The notes: generated from the sequence alone by a model not told the origin. A stretch of 64,000 bases of DNA from JADJPF01 sp964492845 (GCA_964492845.1 CAZBMZ010000001.1:1-64000); one strand, 5' to 3'. Positions 1 through 9,845 are shown, counted from the stretch's first letter. Program-made: numbers and translations.

Positions 1-77
1 GCTATTAACCTACTTATTTTTCAATATTTATGCTCACTGCGTAAGATCAGTTAATAGTTTAAAAAGTTAAAAATCCC

Positions 78-96
78 AATAACGAGCAACGTTATT
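78..96. repeat. Short inverted repeat upstream of the first gene
   Basis: Arms AATAACG and CGTTATT are separated by five bases. The repeat lies about 135 bases before the first gene. No T run follows it, so an operator is as likely as a terminator of an upstream gene. Apart from this repeat I see nothing coding or structured in the first 229 bases. Confidence 0.25.
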
Positions 97-241
97 ACAA
101 AAATGAACATTTCTTTTGCTCAAAAACCATTATTGGTTGTTACTAATGCCATTTATAAGAATTTTACCAGCATATTATTTGGCCTAGAATTTGCCTTAGT
201 TTTTAAAATTAAACAAATTACTTTATTTAATGGAGAAAAAG

Positions 242-1189
242 ATGAGTATTGGTAAATTTTTCTTGTTTTTGTTTATCGTAATATCGCTTCTTGTTTTACC
301 TATTCAAGCACAACAACCAAGAATTGAAATACATAGATTTGTTAGCTCAGAACAATCATATCAAGCTAATGCTTATTGGTTAGAGTCTAAAGATGGAATA
401 GTTTTAATTGATAGTCTTATGTTAAAAAAGGATGCTAATCAATTAGCTGCAACAATAAAAACAACGGGTAAGCCCTTGGTAGCCATTATTTTAACACATC
501 CTCATGTGGATCATTTTGGGGGAACTCGTGTTATTGTAGATGCTTTTGGCGGTAAAGTTCCGGTAATAGCTACAAAAGCAACTGCTGAATCAGTAAAAAA
601 AGTACATGAAAACGCAATTGCTACCTGGGCCAAAGCTTTAGGAGATAGTTACGAACAAGATGTTTTTGTTCCAAATCAAATAGTTAAATCAGGAGAAATA
701 GTTGAATTAGCGGGTATGCGCTTAAAAATTCAAGATTATGGTGCTATGGAATCAGATAATAACTCTGTTATTGAACTTATGGACTTAAAAGTATTATTTA
801 CAGGTGATGCAACTGTTAGCCATGCTCCTTTTTATATTGGTGAGGGACATTCTATTAATGCTATTGAACAACTAGAAAATCTTGCTAAAGATTTTGCTCC
901 AAATACTATTGTATATTCGGGCCATAATGAACCTAATAGATTAGCTTATATAGTAAAAGAAAATATCAACCAAATTAAGTTTATGCAAAATGAAGTCAAA
1001 ACAGCACTTTCTGACCCAAAAAATCTTGATAAAGATGGACAATTAAATAAAGAAGCTAAAGTAAAAATTATTACAAATATTGCTAAGCACTTTGACCAAG
1101 AAGGGTTTACTTCTTATGGATTAAATCAATTAACATTGGCTAGTCTTAACTTACCTGGATTAGAACAAGAATTTATAAAAGACAAATAA
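242..1189 (+). CDS. Secreted metallo-beta-lactamase-fold hydrolase
   Basis: This is a zinc-dependent hydrolase of the metallo-beta-lactamase superfamily, predicted to be exported. The N-terminus is a signal peptide (hydrophobic stretch FFLFLFIVISLLVLP, cleavage after IQA). The metal motif THPHVDHFGG gives the HxHxDH ligands, TGDA supplies the bridging Asp and YSGH the last His. The fold fills the whole 315-residue protein, with a helical C-terminus. The frame also has an ATG at 230, but GGAGAA at 232-237 sits just before the ATG at 242, so I prefer 242. The substrate cannot be told from sequence; subclass B3-like lactamase, quorum-lactone hydrolase and generic esterase roles all remain open. 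A secreted rhodanese follows about 120 bases downstream. Confidence 0.9.
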   Translation: MSIGKFFLFLFIVISLLVLPIQAQQPRIEIHRFVSSEQSYQANAYWLESKDGIVLIDSLMLKKDANQLAATIKTTGKPLVAIILTHPHVDHFGGTRVIVDAFGGKVPVIATKATAESVKKVHENAIATWAKALGDSYEQDVFVPNQIVKSGEIVELAGMRLKIQDYGAMESDNNSVIELMDLKVLFTGDATVSHAPFYIGEGHSINAIEQLENLAKDFAPNTIVYSGHNEPNRLAYIVKENINQIKFMQNEVKTALSDPKNLDKDGQLNKEAKVKIITNIAKHFDQEGFTSYGLNQLTLASLNLPGLEQEFIKDK

Positions 1190-1308
1190 ACAAATTCTTG
1201 CTAATTATTTCCTACTTTTGTAACCAATAAATAAAACTCGACGTTCAAAATAAATGAAAACCAAATAGAATTTTTAATGTAGTAAATTAAGATTAGAAAG
1301 GTACAGTT

Positions 1309-1770
1309 ATGATTATTAGAAAAGTAAATTTGCTTATTATATTAGTAGTTTTATGTCTTGCTACGGCTTCTGTTAGTTTAGCCAACACAGCGAACTATAA
1401 TTTTATCAATATGTTAGCTGATAACAACAATAACACTAATAATACTGTTCAAATGATTAGTGTTGCAGAATTAAAAGCAAAGTTTGATAAAAAACAAGGT
1501 ATGGTTATTTTAGATGTACGCGGTGGAGATTATGATAGCAGCACAACAAAAATCAAAGGTGCTATAAGAGTTGCACCAGGTGAAGTAGAAAAACACTTAA
1601 AAGATATTCCAAAAGATAAAATGGTAGTCACTTATTGCAGTTGTCCAACAGAAGGCGGAGCTATTACTGCTGCTCAAGTCTTGCTTAACAATGGATTTAA
1701 GCAAGTTTATGTGCTAAAAGGTGGTTGGCCTGCTTGGAATACAGCTAATGGATTAGTTGAGCCAAAATAA
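1309..1770 (+). CDS. Secreted rhodanese-like domain protein
   Basis: This is a single-domain rhodanese (153 residues) with an N-terminal signal peptide (LLIILVVLCLATASVSLA), so it should act in the periplasm. The domain runs from about residue 50 to the end. It shows the LDVRG motif near its start and an active-site loop CSCPTEGG, whose first Cys is in the position of the persulfide-forming residue. The second Cys in the loop is unusual and could allow a disulfide or metal-bound state. AGAAAGG lies about 8 bases before the ATG. It is in the same direction as the metallo-hydrolase upstream and may belong with it; persulfide-dioxygenase-type MBL proteins are often paired with rhodaneses, but that link is only inference here. 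A hairpin terminator follows. Confidence 0.9.
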   Translation: MIIRKVNLLIILVVLCLATASVSLANTANYNFINMLADNNNNTNNTVQMISVAELKAKFDKKQGMVILDVRGGDYDSSTTKIKGAIRVAPGEVEKHLKDIPKDKMVVTYCSCPTEGGAITAAQVLLNNGFKQVYVLKGGWPAWNTANGLVEPK

Positions 1771-1806
1771 CAGAATTAGAGATTGTTATTTGATTTCCAT
1801 AATGCT

Positions 1807-1860
1807 AAAACTCACTGATTTTTATAGAATTTTATAAAAATTGGTGAGTTTATTTCTTTT
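1807..1860 (+). terminator. Rho-independent terminator after the rhodanese gene
   Basis: Arms AAAACTCAC and GTGAGTTT enclose a further AT pairing (TTTTTATA against TATAAAAA), giving one long stem. It is followed by TATTTCTTTT. It lies 37 bases after the rhodanese stop. Confidence 0.75.
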
Positions 1861-2124
1861 GCAAATAAAAACAAGATGACAAAATATATCTGTCAATTAA
1901 GCTTTTCCAAAATTCTTCTGGCAAAGGCTAGAAGGTATTGATCCTACAGTAATAAATAAGTTAATCTCTGATTACTAACTAGTAATATTTTCTAAAACAA
2001 CTAATCTCAGTGTTATGGGAAGATATATTTGGAAGTGTATTCGAGTCTGTATAAAAAGCTTGCCCCTCTACATAAGAATTCCATTTTTAATAAACTTATT
2101 AATTCTCAAAGAGTAAGAATAAAC
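1861..2124. other. Intergenic stretch before the ankyrin kinase
   Basis: This stretch of 264 bases lies between the terminator and the kinase ATG. It should carry the kinase promoter, but I can make out no convincing -35/-10 pair, repeat or small gene. The kinase frame stays open back to a TTG at 2029, so part of it may be coding. Confidence 0.3.
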
Positions 2125-4560
2125 ATGTTTGAATCAACCCAATTTATTGGTTTAGTAATAGATGAAAAATACCAAATCAAAAGTTTACTTGGTCAAGGTG
2201 GAATGGGAGCAGTCTATCTTGCTTTACATTTAGGAACAACACGTCTTGTAGCAGTAAAAGTTATTGCTCCGCAATTTATGGCTAATCAACATTTTGTTGA
2301 ACGCTTTAAGCGTGAAGCTCAAGCTATTGGACGTTTACGCCATCCAAATGTTGTTAATATTACAGATTTTGGATTTTCTTCTCTTGGGCAACAAAGAGTT
2401 GCTTATCTGGTAATGGAGTATTTAGACGGTTGTTCGTTAGGTGACTTACTAAAGAAAAAAGGATCTTTGCCACTAGAATTAACTGTAGAAATAGTTGGAC
2501 AAATCTGCTCAGCCATTGATAAAGCACACCAACAGGGTATTATTCATAGAGATCTTAAACCTGATAATATTTGGTTAGAACAAAACTGGCGAGGTAGCTA
2601 CAATGTTAAAGTGCTTGATTTTGGTCTAGCTAAACTTCGAGATTCTGTTTCTCCAGAAATTATCACAGCAGTTGTAAAAGAACCTAATAAAGAAGAAAGT
2701 TCTTCTAATGTTTCTAGTCGTCCTGTTAACAAAGAAATGGTATCTGCTATTACACAAGTGCAGCAGGTTAATGGAGAAGCATGTACAGAAATACATGATA
2801 TTTCTAAAGAAGAACAAAATACAATTGTTGCTGAAGATACCTTAGACAAAAGTATTACTACTAATAAAATTCCAACAGCAAGACTAACACAAGTAGGAAT
2901 GGTTTTGGGAACACCTCTTTATATGTCTCCAGAACAATGTAAAGGTGCCGTTATTGATGCTCGTTCAGATATATATAGCCTAGGTGTAATTACCTATCAA
3001 ATGCTTACAGGTGTGACTCCATTTGTTGGAGACTCTTATGACTTGATAGATAAACATATGAAGCTGGAAGCACCTTTTATTAAGCAGCATAATGACAATA
3101 TACCAACATCTGTTGCTAATATAGTTATGTCAGCACTTGCTAAAAAGCCTGAAAGAAGACCTATTTCAGCAAAGGCTTTTGCTATTGCTTTACATTCTAG
3201 TGCAGATGGAGAAGTGCCTTTACTGGAAAAAGCACAAGAGCTTTATATTAAAAAACGTTTTACTTTTGCTCGTATAGCAATTTTTTTGTATATTCCTGCT
3301 ATCTTATTTTCATATTTTTTAGAAACATTATACAGACCATTATTTTTGTTGTCTTTTCCAATACTGATGTTTGCTAATACATTAAATGTTGCTGCCTGTG
3401 CTTTAGTTCTTGAAAAATATTCTGATTCTACTATTAGTTTACGTTCTCTTTTTAGCACTCTTATTAGATACATATTTGAACTTGCTAAAAGCTCTATACA
3501 AAGTTTTTTTGCTATCTTGCTAGGTTTAATAAAATTAATTCTTCCTGGAGTTCAAACCTATGTTGGAAACGCCTTTTATCCTATTTTGGTTGTGTTGGAA
3601 GAAAAAAAAGCTGCAACTGCGTTAGATGATTCAAAAAATCTAGTAGATAAGTTGCGTTATATAGTAACCACAATAGAATTGGGAAATTTGCTTTTAACTC
3701 TTTTTACGATGGTTTTGATTTTTTTTGCAGTACGCTTATCAAAGGTAGGTTTTGTTTTTCCTTCTCTTACAAACACTATATTTGGGTTTTACTTAGCTAT
3801 AATTATGATTACTTGTCTAAATTACTCTCGTTATTCTATTGCAATGTATCTTACCTACCTAAAATCACGTCAAATTCAAGGAGAAGTGTTTAAGGATATT
3901 TCTGAGGGTAGTTTTGAATTTGAACAAATAGCAAAACGAACAAAAACACTTTATAGAAAAACAGGTGAGCAGCTAGTTAAAGTATTATTAAAACAAATAG
4001 GTACATTTGTTTCCTTATCAGGAATTGTCTTTGTTTTTGTTCTTATTTCATTTATGTTTTACCAGCTTACTGCTAGAAATAATGCCTTAGTAATTGCTTC
4101 ACAAACAGGAAATCTAAATTCTGTTAAGGAACTAATAGCTAAAGGAGAAAATGTTAATCAGCAAGGTAGTTTTGGTCTTACACCTCTCTTTGTTGCAACA
4201 CAAACAGGACATACAGATATAGTAAAAGAACTACTTGATAATGGTGCTGAAATTAACTCAACAATAGCTTCCATAGGAAAATTCACTCCATTAATGATAG
4301 CTATACAATCAAACCGAGTTGAGATAGCAAAACTACTAATTCTTCGAGGTGCAAATGTTAATGCTCGTGATGAAAGAGATGTAACTCCTTTAATGATGGC
4401 TATAGAGATTGGGAATATTGAGTTAGTGAAAGTGCTTGTGGCAGCAGGTGCTGAAATAAATGCAAAGGATAAAGAGAATAATACTGCTCTAAAAACGGCT
4501 ACCCTAAAAAAGAGTTTTGATATAGTTGAGTTTCTTAAAGCTGCTGGAGCAAAAGAATAA
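2125..4560 (+). CDS. Membrane Ser/Thr protein kinase with C-terminal ankyrin repeats
   Basis: This is a Hanks-type Ser/Thr kinase, intact at every key site. From the ATG at 2125 these are the G-loop GQGGMGAVY (residues 23-31), the ATP-binding Lys in VAVKVI (45), HRDLKPDN (141-148), DFG (165-167) and SPE (268-270). An insert of roughly 85 residues, rich in Ser, Thr and Glu, sits between DFG and GTPLYMSPE, where the activation loop normally is. After the kinase (about residue 355) come several hydrophobic segments, probably six or more, and then about four ankyrin repeats to the end (about 680-811). The frame opens at TTG 2029, adding 32 residues that match no kinase N-terminus, so the ATG at 2125 is preferred. 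It likely phosphorylates proteins at the inner membrane; partners are unknown. Confidence 0.92.
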   Translation: MFESTQFIGLVIDEKYQIKSLLGQGGMGAVYLALHLGTTRLVAVKVIAPQFMANQHFVERFKREAQAIGRLRHPNVVNITDFGFSSLGQQRVAYLVMEYLDGCSLGDLLKKKGSLPLELTVEIVGQICSAIDKAHQQGIIHRDLKPDNIWLEQNWRGSYNVKVLDFGLAKLRDSVSPEIITAVVKEPNKEESSSNVSSRPVNKEMVSAITQVQQVNGEACTEIHDISKEEQNTIVAEDTLDKSITTNKIPTARLTQVGMVLGTPLYMSPEQCKGAVIDARSDIYSLGVITYQMLTGVTPFVGDSYDLIDKHMKLEAPFIKQHNDNIPTSVANIVMSALAKKPERRPISAKAFAIALHSSADGEVPLLEKAQELYIKKRFTFARIAIFLYIPAILFSYFLETLYRPLFLLSFPILMFANTLNVAACALVLEKYSDSTISLRSLFSTLIRYIFELAKSSIQSFFAILLGLIKLILPGVQTYVGNAFYPILVVLEEKKAATALDDSKNLVDKLRYIVTTIELGNLLLTLFTMVLIFFAVRLSKVGFVFPSLTNTIFGFYLAIIMITCLNYSRYSIAMYLTYLKSRQIQGEVFKDISEGSFEFEQIAKRTKTLYRKTGEQLVKVLLKQIGTFVSLSGIVFVFVLISFMFYQLTARNNALVIASQTGNLNSVKELIAKGENVNQQGSFGLTPLFVATQTGHTDIVKELLDNGAEINSTIASIGKFTPLMIAIQSNRVEIAKLLILRGANVNARDERDVTPLMMAIEIGNIELVKVLVAAGAEINAKDKENNTALKTATLKKSFDIVEFLKAAGAKE

Positions 4561-4901
4561 GCTAAAATGTAAGCTTTTTAAGGTGATTCTATTTTATAGA
4601 TTTTCAGTCCATAATGGTTAAGTTTTTTCTTTGTTATTTTTAGCTGGCATTTCTCTAGAGAAAATACTATATCATCAACCTAGTTTTTCTATTAAGTCTT
4701 TTCCTTTTCCCAAATTTTCCTTAAACCACCATACAAAAACACAATCCATTTATTTGTAAAAACAGTCCACTAGTTTGAAATAAGTGAGAGCTTATTAAAA
4801 AGTTGTGTCCTTTAGTAATTTTATTGGTTAAATATCAGCTTCGCCAAAAATATCTTTAATTTATATATTTACAATCATATAAAAAATCTTTAGGAGAGTT
4901 T
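4561..4901. other. Intergenic region upstream of the TonB receptor, with a 14-base palindrome
   Basis: These 341 bases hold no gene. The one clear element is a perfect palindrome TTTCTCTAGAGAAA at 4650-4663. It could be an operator for the receptor gene that starts 240 bases downstream. The stretch just before that gene is very AT-rich and ends with an AGGAG ribosome site at 4892-4897. Confidence 0.35.
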
Positions 4902-7262
4902 ATGTTGTCTCATTTGAGGAAAAACGCGAGTTTTTTATTTCAAACTAAAAAAGAATGCCTTGGCCTAGTTATAATACTAGCAATATTACTATATTCATCA
5001 TCAAATGTTTTTGCACAGCAAAAGCCAGGTTTACGAGGAACAGTTACTTTAAGCGAAAATAATCAGCCATTATCTAGCGCGACTGTTGAAATAGTTGAAC
5101 TAAGACGAACTGTTAGCACTAATGCAGATGGGACATATGAATTTAATGATTTACCTGCTGGTCAATATACGGTAGTAGCTCACTTGAAAAAATTCCCTGA
5201 TGTTGTTCAAACTATAGTGGTTGGGGCAGAAGATACTGCTAATTTAGATTTTTCTATGAGCATTACTTTGCAAGAACAAGTGGTTGTGACTGCTTCTGGA
5301 ACAGACCAAACAATATTTGAGTCTTTTTCTGCTATTAACTCTTTAGGCTCATTGGAACTTGCACAAAAAGGGCAACCATCGCTTGGAGAAACACTAGATA
5401 ATCAACCTGGAGTAGCTAAACGTAGCTTTGGCCCAGGCTCATCTCGTCCTGTAATTCGTGGTTTTGATGGGGATCGTGTTTTAGTTCTAAATGATGGGCT
5501 TCGTAGCGGTACACTTGGCGGGCAATCAGGCGATCATGGCGAGACAACAGATGTTTTAGCCGCAGATAGAATTGAAATATTAAAGGGGCCAGCCACTTTT
5601 CTTTATGGAAGTAATGCTTTAGGTGGTGTGGTTAATGTTGTAAGTGGTAATGATGATTTTTCTCATAACCATACAGGTTTAACAGGCTATGTTACTGGTT
5701 TAGGTGCTTCAAATAATAACCAAGGTGGCTTTAATGGTGGCCTTCAATATGGCACAGGTCGCTTTTTATTTTTTGGTAATGGTGGCGGACAACGAACTAG
5801 TGACTATAATACTCCCATTGGTAAAATACCTAATACAAAATCTCGTACTAGTGGCGGTTCAGGTGGTGTAGCTTTTTATGCAGATAAAGCTTATTTTCGT
5901 TTTAAGTACGGCTACCAGGATGCAACTTATGGGATCCCCTTTGCTGCTATGTTTGAGGCTGAAGAAGAGGGTGAAGAGGACGAAAGGTTAGCTAAACTAG
6001 CTAGAAATAATGCTTTTCCATTAACTCCTAGCACCCGCAAAATGCTTAATCAAGTCTCAACTATTGCGGCTGATGAAGGAGAAGAGGAAGAATTTATTGG
6101 TCTAGCCATCCGTCAGCATAACGCCCGGTTTAGTTTTGGTTTTAGAGATTTAGGATCAATCTTTAGCACTGCTCAATTTTCAGTAAATTATAGCGATTAT
6201 AAACATAGAGAAATTGAAACAGCAGGCGACATATCAACTGTAGCTACAACATTTAACAATCGTGAAACTACTTATCGAGGACTCTTTACACAAGCTCAAA
6301 AGGGCAAATTATCAGGTAGTTTGGGTTTTTCTGGATATTACCGTAATTATGATGTAGCTGGAGTGGAAGCATTAACCCCACCTGTAGACGCTAACAACTT
6401 TGCTTTCTTTGCTTTAGAAGAACTAAAATATGAAAAAATGCAGCTACAATTTGGTGCCAGGGTAGAAACAACTAGATTTGATCCTGTGGGGCTTCCTAAA
6501 CGTAATTTTACAGGCTTTTCCGGTGCTGTTGGGCTTCGCATCCCAATAAAAGATAGCTTTGCATTTGTAGCAAATTATACTAGCTCTTATCGCGCTCCAG
6601 CACTTGAAGAACTTTATAACAATGGCCCGCACATAGGCAGTTTAGCTTTTGAAATAGGCGATGTTAACCTTAAACGTGAGCGCAACAATGGTATTGACAC
6701 ATCTTTTAGATATTCAGGTAAAAAACTACGTGGTGAACTTAACTTCTTTTACTATAACCTAGATAATTTTGTTTTTCTTGCTCCAACAGGAAATATTGAA
6801 GATGGATTAATAGAAGCTAATTTTACACAAGCAGATAGCCGGTTTATTGGTACAGAAGCAAATTTTGATTACGCAATACATCCTAATTTTTCATTAAATG
6901 GCAGCCTAGATGCAGTTGATGCAGAAATAAAAAATACTAACTCTCCGCTACCACGTATCCCGCCCTTACGCGGTCGGATTGGCTTTGAAACTCGCTACAA
7001 AGGGTTTTCCTTTAAGCCTGAAGTTGTTATGGCACGCGCTCAAAATCAAATCTTTTCTACCGAAACTCGCACAGCAGGCTATACTACAGTTAATTTAGCT
7101 GCGTCTTATACGTTAGTACAAAAACATGCAGTGCAAGTTTTTTCTGTTAATGCTTTTAACTTAAATGATCGGCTGTATCGCAATCATTTATCTTTGATTA
7201 AGGATTTAGCTCCTGAAATTGGACGAGGTGTTAGATTTACTTATACTGTTAGATTTTTCTAA
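4902..7262 (+). CDS. TonB-dependent outer-membrane receptor, possibly for a metal
   Basis: This 786-residue outer-membrane receptor is expected to import a ligand using TonB energy. In order it has a signal peptide (about 1-38), a carboxypeptidase-regulatory-like beta domain (about 42-115), a TonB-box-like EQVVVTAS, a plug with RPVIRGFDGDRVLVL and RIEILKGPATFLYGSNALGG, and a beta-barrel ending in TVRFF with a terminal aromatic residue. Two loops are strongly acidic (EAEEEGEEDE and ADEGEEEE), and the plug has SGDHGETTD and SHNHTG. Asp/His sites of this kind occur in ZnuD-type zinc receptors, so a metal ligand is plausible but not shown. An AGGAG site precedes the ATG, and a strong terminator follows. 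No periplasmic or inner-membrane transporter partner lies next to it. Confidence 0.92.
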   Translation: MLSHLRKNASFLFQTKKECLGLVIILAILLYSSSNVFAQQKPGLRGTVTLSENNQPLSSATVEIVELRRTVSTNADGTYEFNDLPAGQYTVVAHLKKFPDVVQTIVVGAEDTANLDFSMSITLQEQVVVTASGTDQTIFESFSAINSLGSLELAQKGQPSLGETLDNQPGVAKRSFGPGSSRPVIRGFDGDRVLVLNDGLRSGTLGGQSGDHGETTDVLAADRIEILKGPATFLYGSNALGGVVNVVSGNDDFSHNHTGLTGYVTGLGASNNNQGGFNGGLQYGTGRFLFFGNGGGQRTSDYNTPIGKIPNTKSRTSGGSGGVAFYADKAYFRFKYGYQDATYGIPFAAMFEAEEEGEEDERLAKLARNNAFPLTPSTRKMLNQVSTIAADEGEEEEFIGLAIRQHNARFSFGFRDLGSIFSTAQFSVNYSDYKHREIETAGDISTVATTFNNRETTYRGLFTQAQKGKLSGSLGFSGYYRNYDVAGVEALTPPVDANNFAFFALEELKYEKMQLQFGARVETTRFDPVGLPKRNFTGFSGAVGLRIPIKDSFAFVANYTSSYRAPALEELYNNGPHIGSLAFEIGDVNLKRERNNGIDTSFRYSGKKLRGELNFFYYNLDNFVFLAPTGNIEDGLIEANFTQADSRFIGTEANFDYAIHPNFSLNGSLDAVDAEIKNTNSPLPRIPPLRGRIGFETRYKGFSFKPEVVMARAQNQIFSTETRTAGYTTVNLAASYTLVQKHAVQVFSVNAFNLNDRLYRNHLSLIKDLAPEIGRGVRFTYTVRFF

Positions 7263-7301
7263 AAGTTAAACATACTAAACAACATACTTAAGCTTTGCCT
7301 T

Positions 7302-7337
7302 AAAACCCAGGGTATAAAACTCTGGGTTTTTGTTTTT
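7302..7337 (+). terminator. Rho-independent terminator after the TonB receptor
   Basis: Arms AAAACCCAG and CTGGGTTTT, with a loop GGTATAAAACT, are followed by TGTTTTTG. It lies 40 bases after the stop codon. Confidence 0.85.
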
Positions 7338-7544
7338 GTCATTATAAGTTACTCAATCTATAGGGTTAAACATTACTAAAGATAAAATAAATGGCTGTTT
7401 AAGAAGTTTATAATAGGAAAAAATAGTAAAATAATGTTTTTATTGGTGTTAGGATAAAATAAATTACGAGAAAATAGCTTATTAAGAAGGAGGTGGTGGA
7501 TTATTCCCTAATCAAAATGTTTGGGGATATCTGCTGTTACTTTA

Positions 7545-9845
7545 GTGAAGGAATGTTTTACTTGTAATAGATGTTTTGGTGATCATAATGAAAGTTGTGA
7601 TGTTGACCAAACCCTACTAGAAACTACTTTATCGGGAATACCTTTAATAAAAAATAAATATAGATTAGACAAACGTATCTCTAGAGAAAATATTAATATT
7701 AATTACTTAAGCTTTGATATAGAAAAAAGACATTTTGTGATAGTTAAAATATTTTTAATATCAGAATTGCCTATAGATCCTAATAATTTTTTATCCAAAA
7801 TTGAATTAGCCACACAAATAAATCATCCCAATATAATAAAAATACTTGATTATGGAAAATGTGATAATAGTTTCTTTTATGTAGCTACAGAATATATTGA
7901 AGGTCAAACTTTAGAAGATATTTTAACGGAAAAAAAACAATTACCTCTTGCAGAAGTAGTAAATTACATTAATTTACTTTGTGAAATAGTAAATGTTATT
8001 AATGAGAGTGAACAGATTCATCAAGACTTAAAGCCTGCTAATATAATAGTTACGTCAGATAATCAACTTAAGCTATATCATAGTCTAGTTGCTCATCATA
8101 AACGCTTATCTAGGATGAAAAATAAAGCAATTACTGTTTTTGAACAGCCTTTTTATTTTTCTCCTGAACAATGCCAAAATACAGAGGTTGACGAACGTTC
8201 AGAAGTTTATTCACTAGGAGCTATTTTATATAGGATGTTGACAGGAGAAGTGCCATTTACCGGGCAAAATCACTTAACTATTATGGAGCATCATATAAGG
8301 CAAAAAGTTAAAGATCCATGCCTTTTATGTCCAGAATTGCCAGATAATATAGCTAGAGTAATTTTAAGGACTTTAGAAAAAGAGCCTGATCGCCGGTTTC
8401 AAAGCGTTTTAGCTATTTCTAATTTACTAACACAAGCGACTAAGCAAAAGAGCGTAAGTAAAATAGTTGATGAACGCCCGACAACAGAAAAACTTCCTTT
8501 AGCCCAAGCAGTAGAATTAGTTAAGACAAAAAAAGCAACCTTTCCTGTACCTGATACACAAGTACAAGAATTTCCACAAACTAATGTGCAGGAATTTCCA
8601 CGAACAAGTTTTAATGAACTTCAAGAAACACGAGTGGAAAATCCTATAGTAGAGTTGGAAAATAATACTTGGTTTGATGATAGTTCTGTGAGTAGCGTTA
8701 GCGAAATAACACTTCTTGATGAAATAGATACAAATAGAACAATTGAAGTAACTAGTTTTAAGCTACCACAAAAAAGAAAAAGTGAAATTGTTAGTAGAAA
8801 AGAAATAATAGAGCTAGAACAAGCTCAACAGCAACAAAAACAGCAAATGGAAATAAATAAAGCTAAGGAAATTATTAGTAGAAATGATGAAATAGAGAAT
8901 ATAGTTAAAAATATAGAAGATAATTTAGTAGAAGTTCAGGCTATATCTATTAATACAGATCCCTTACCTAATAGTTTACAGGATGGAACAAAACCTTTAC
9001 CACCAGAACTTCAAGCACTTTATGGTTCTCTTTTACCTAACCCAAAAACAGATAATTTAAGTGATAAAGAAAAAAATAAAATAGTAGCAATAAATAATGA
9101 AACACCGGCACAAGAAATTATTAATAAATCTGCTAATAATGTAGTTGAAGTAAAAACACTTTCTCCATCACTTATTGCATTACTTTTTGCTGATAAAATT
9201 TTACCTCCAGCCAAAGATAGTCAATATAAACGCAAGCTACATAATGCTTTTGTGGTAGAAAGAGAAGCTTCAGCTAGTTTATTATTAGTTTTATCAATTT
9301 TTTCTCTAAGACGACGAAAAGCTATAAAATTTGTTCCTTTAAGTGCAATTCCTCCAATTTTACAAAGAAAATTAATTGTTGGAGAAGATGAAAAAGTAGT
9401 TATTCAATTAGTAAATGCTGGTGTAAAACCTTTAGATAGTTTTGAGCAAAGTATCTTAAAAAGTTTAGGGAAAAATAATGCAATTTCTTTATATGGCCTT
9501 TACCAATACTTTTTTGTAATCTCTGATGAGCAAAAAATTGCTATAGCAGAGTTAATTAATGATGGTGTAGCAGACGAGTTAGCCAAAAATAAATTGTTAA
9601 CCTTAGTAAGTAGAGATTCTAAAACTCCAGTTGAACCAGGAGGAAGTCTTCAAGCCTATGTTCTTGCTCAAGGTTTAGAGATAAATAACTATTTATCACA
9701 ATATAATGATTTAGTAGAGTTTATAGAAGGCTTAAAAAAAGAGCCTCCATTAAGCGTAAATAATGAACAAATGCAGCTTTATAGTTATATGTTAAACTAT
9801 TACAAAGTTTTGTTTTGTCAGCATTCCTATACTTTTGAATATTAA
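7545..9845 (+). CDS. Degenerate Ser/Thr kinase (pseudokinase) with N-terminal Cys motif
   Basis: The protein has a Hanks-kinase fold that has lost its catalytic residues. From GTG 7545 it opens with CFTCNRCF and a later Cys, a small Cys cluster that resembles a zinc ribbon before the kinase domain. The G-loop is gone, Lys remains in VIVKIF (68), HRD has become HQD (159-161), and DFG is replaced by YHS (178-180). SPEQC and the DERSEVYSLG helix are kept. A long low-complexity, Glu/Asn/Gln-rich linker follows, then a helical C-terminal domain of unknown type. The start is uncertain. The frame opens at TTG 7521, GTG 7545 fits the Cys motif best, and the strong AAGGAGGT at 7487-7494 is too far upstream for either. 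It probably acts as a scaffold or allosteric regulator. It lies 57 bases before a 1058-residue unknown protein. Confidence 0.82.
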   Translation: MKECFTCNRCFGDHNESCDVDQTLLETTLSGIPLIKNKYRLDKRISRENININYLSFDIEKRHFVIVKIFLISELPIDPNNFLSKIELATQINHPNIIKILDYGKCDNSFFYVATEYIEGQTLEDILTEKKQLPLAEVVNYINLLCEIVNVINESEQIHQDLKPANIIVTSDNQLKLYHSLVAHHKRLSRMKNKAITVFEQPFYFSPEQCQNTEVDERSEVYSLGAILYRMLTGEVPFTGQNHLTIMEHHIRQKVKDPCLLCPELPDNIARVILRTLEKEPDRRFQSVLAISNLLTQATKQKSVSKIVDERPTTEKLPLAQAVELVKTKKATFPVPDTQVQEFPQTNVQEFPRTSFNELQETRVENPIVELENNTWFDDSSVSSVSEITLLDEIDTNRTIEVTSFKLPQKRKSEIVSRKEIIELEQAQQQQKQQMEINKAKEIISRNDEIENIVKNIEDNLVEVQAISINTDPLPNSLQDGTKPLPPELQALYGSLLPNPKTDNLSDKEKNKIVAINNETPAQEIINKSANNVVEVKTLSPSLIALLFADKILPPAKDSQYKRKLHNAFVVEREASASLLLVLSIFSLRRRKAIKFVPLSAIPPILQRKLIVGEDEKVVIQLVNAGVKPLDSFEQSILKSLGKNNAISLYGLYQYFFVISDEQKIAIAELINDGVADELAKNKLLTLVSRDSKTPVEPGGSLQAYVLAQGLEINNYLSQYNDLVEFIEGLKKEPPLSVNNEQMQLYSYMLNYYKVLFCQHSYTFEY

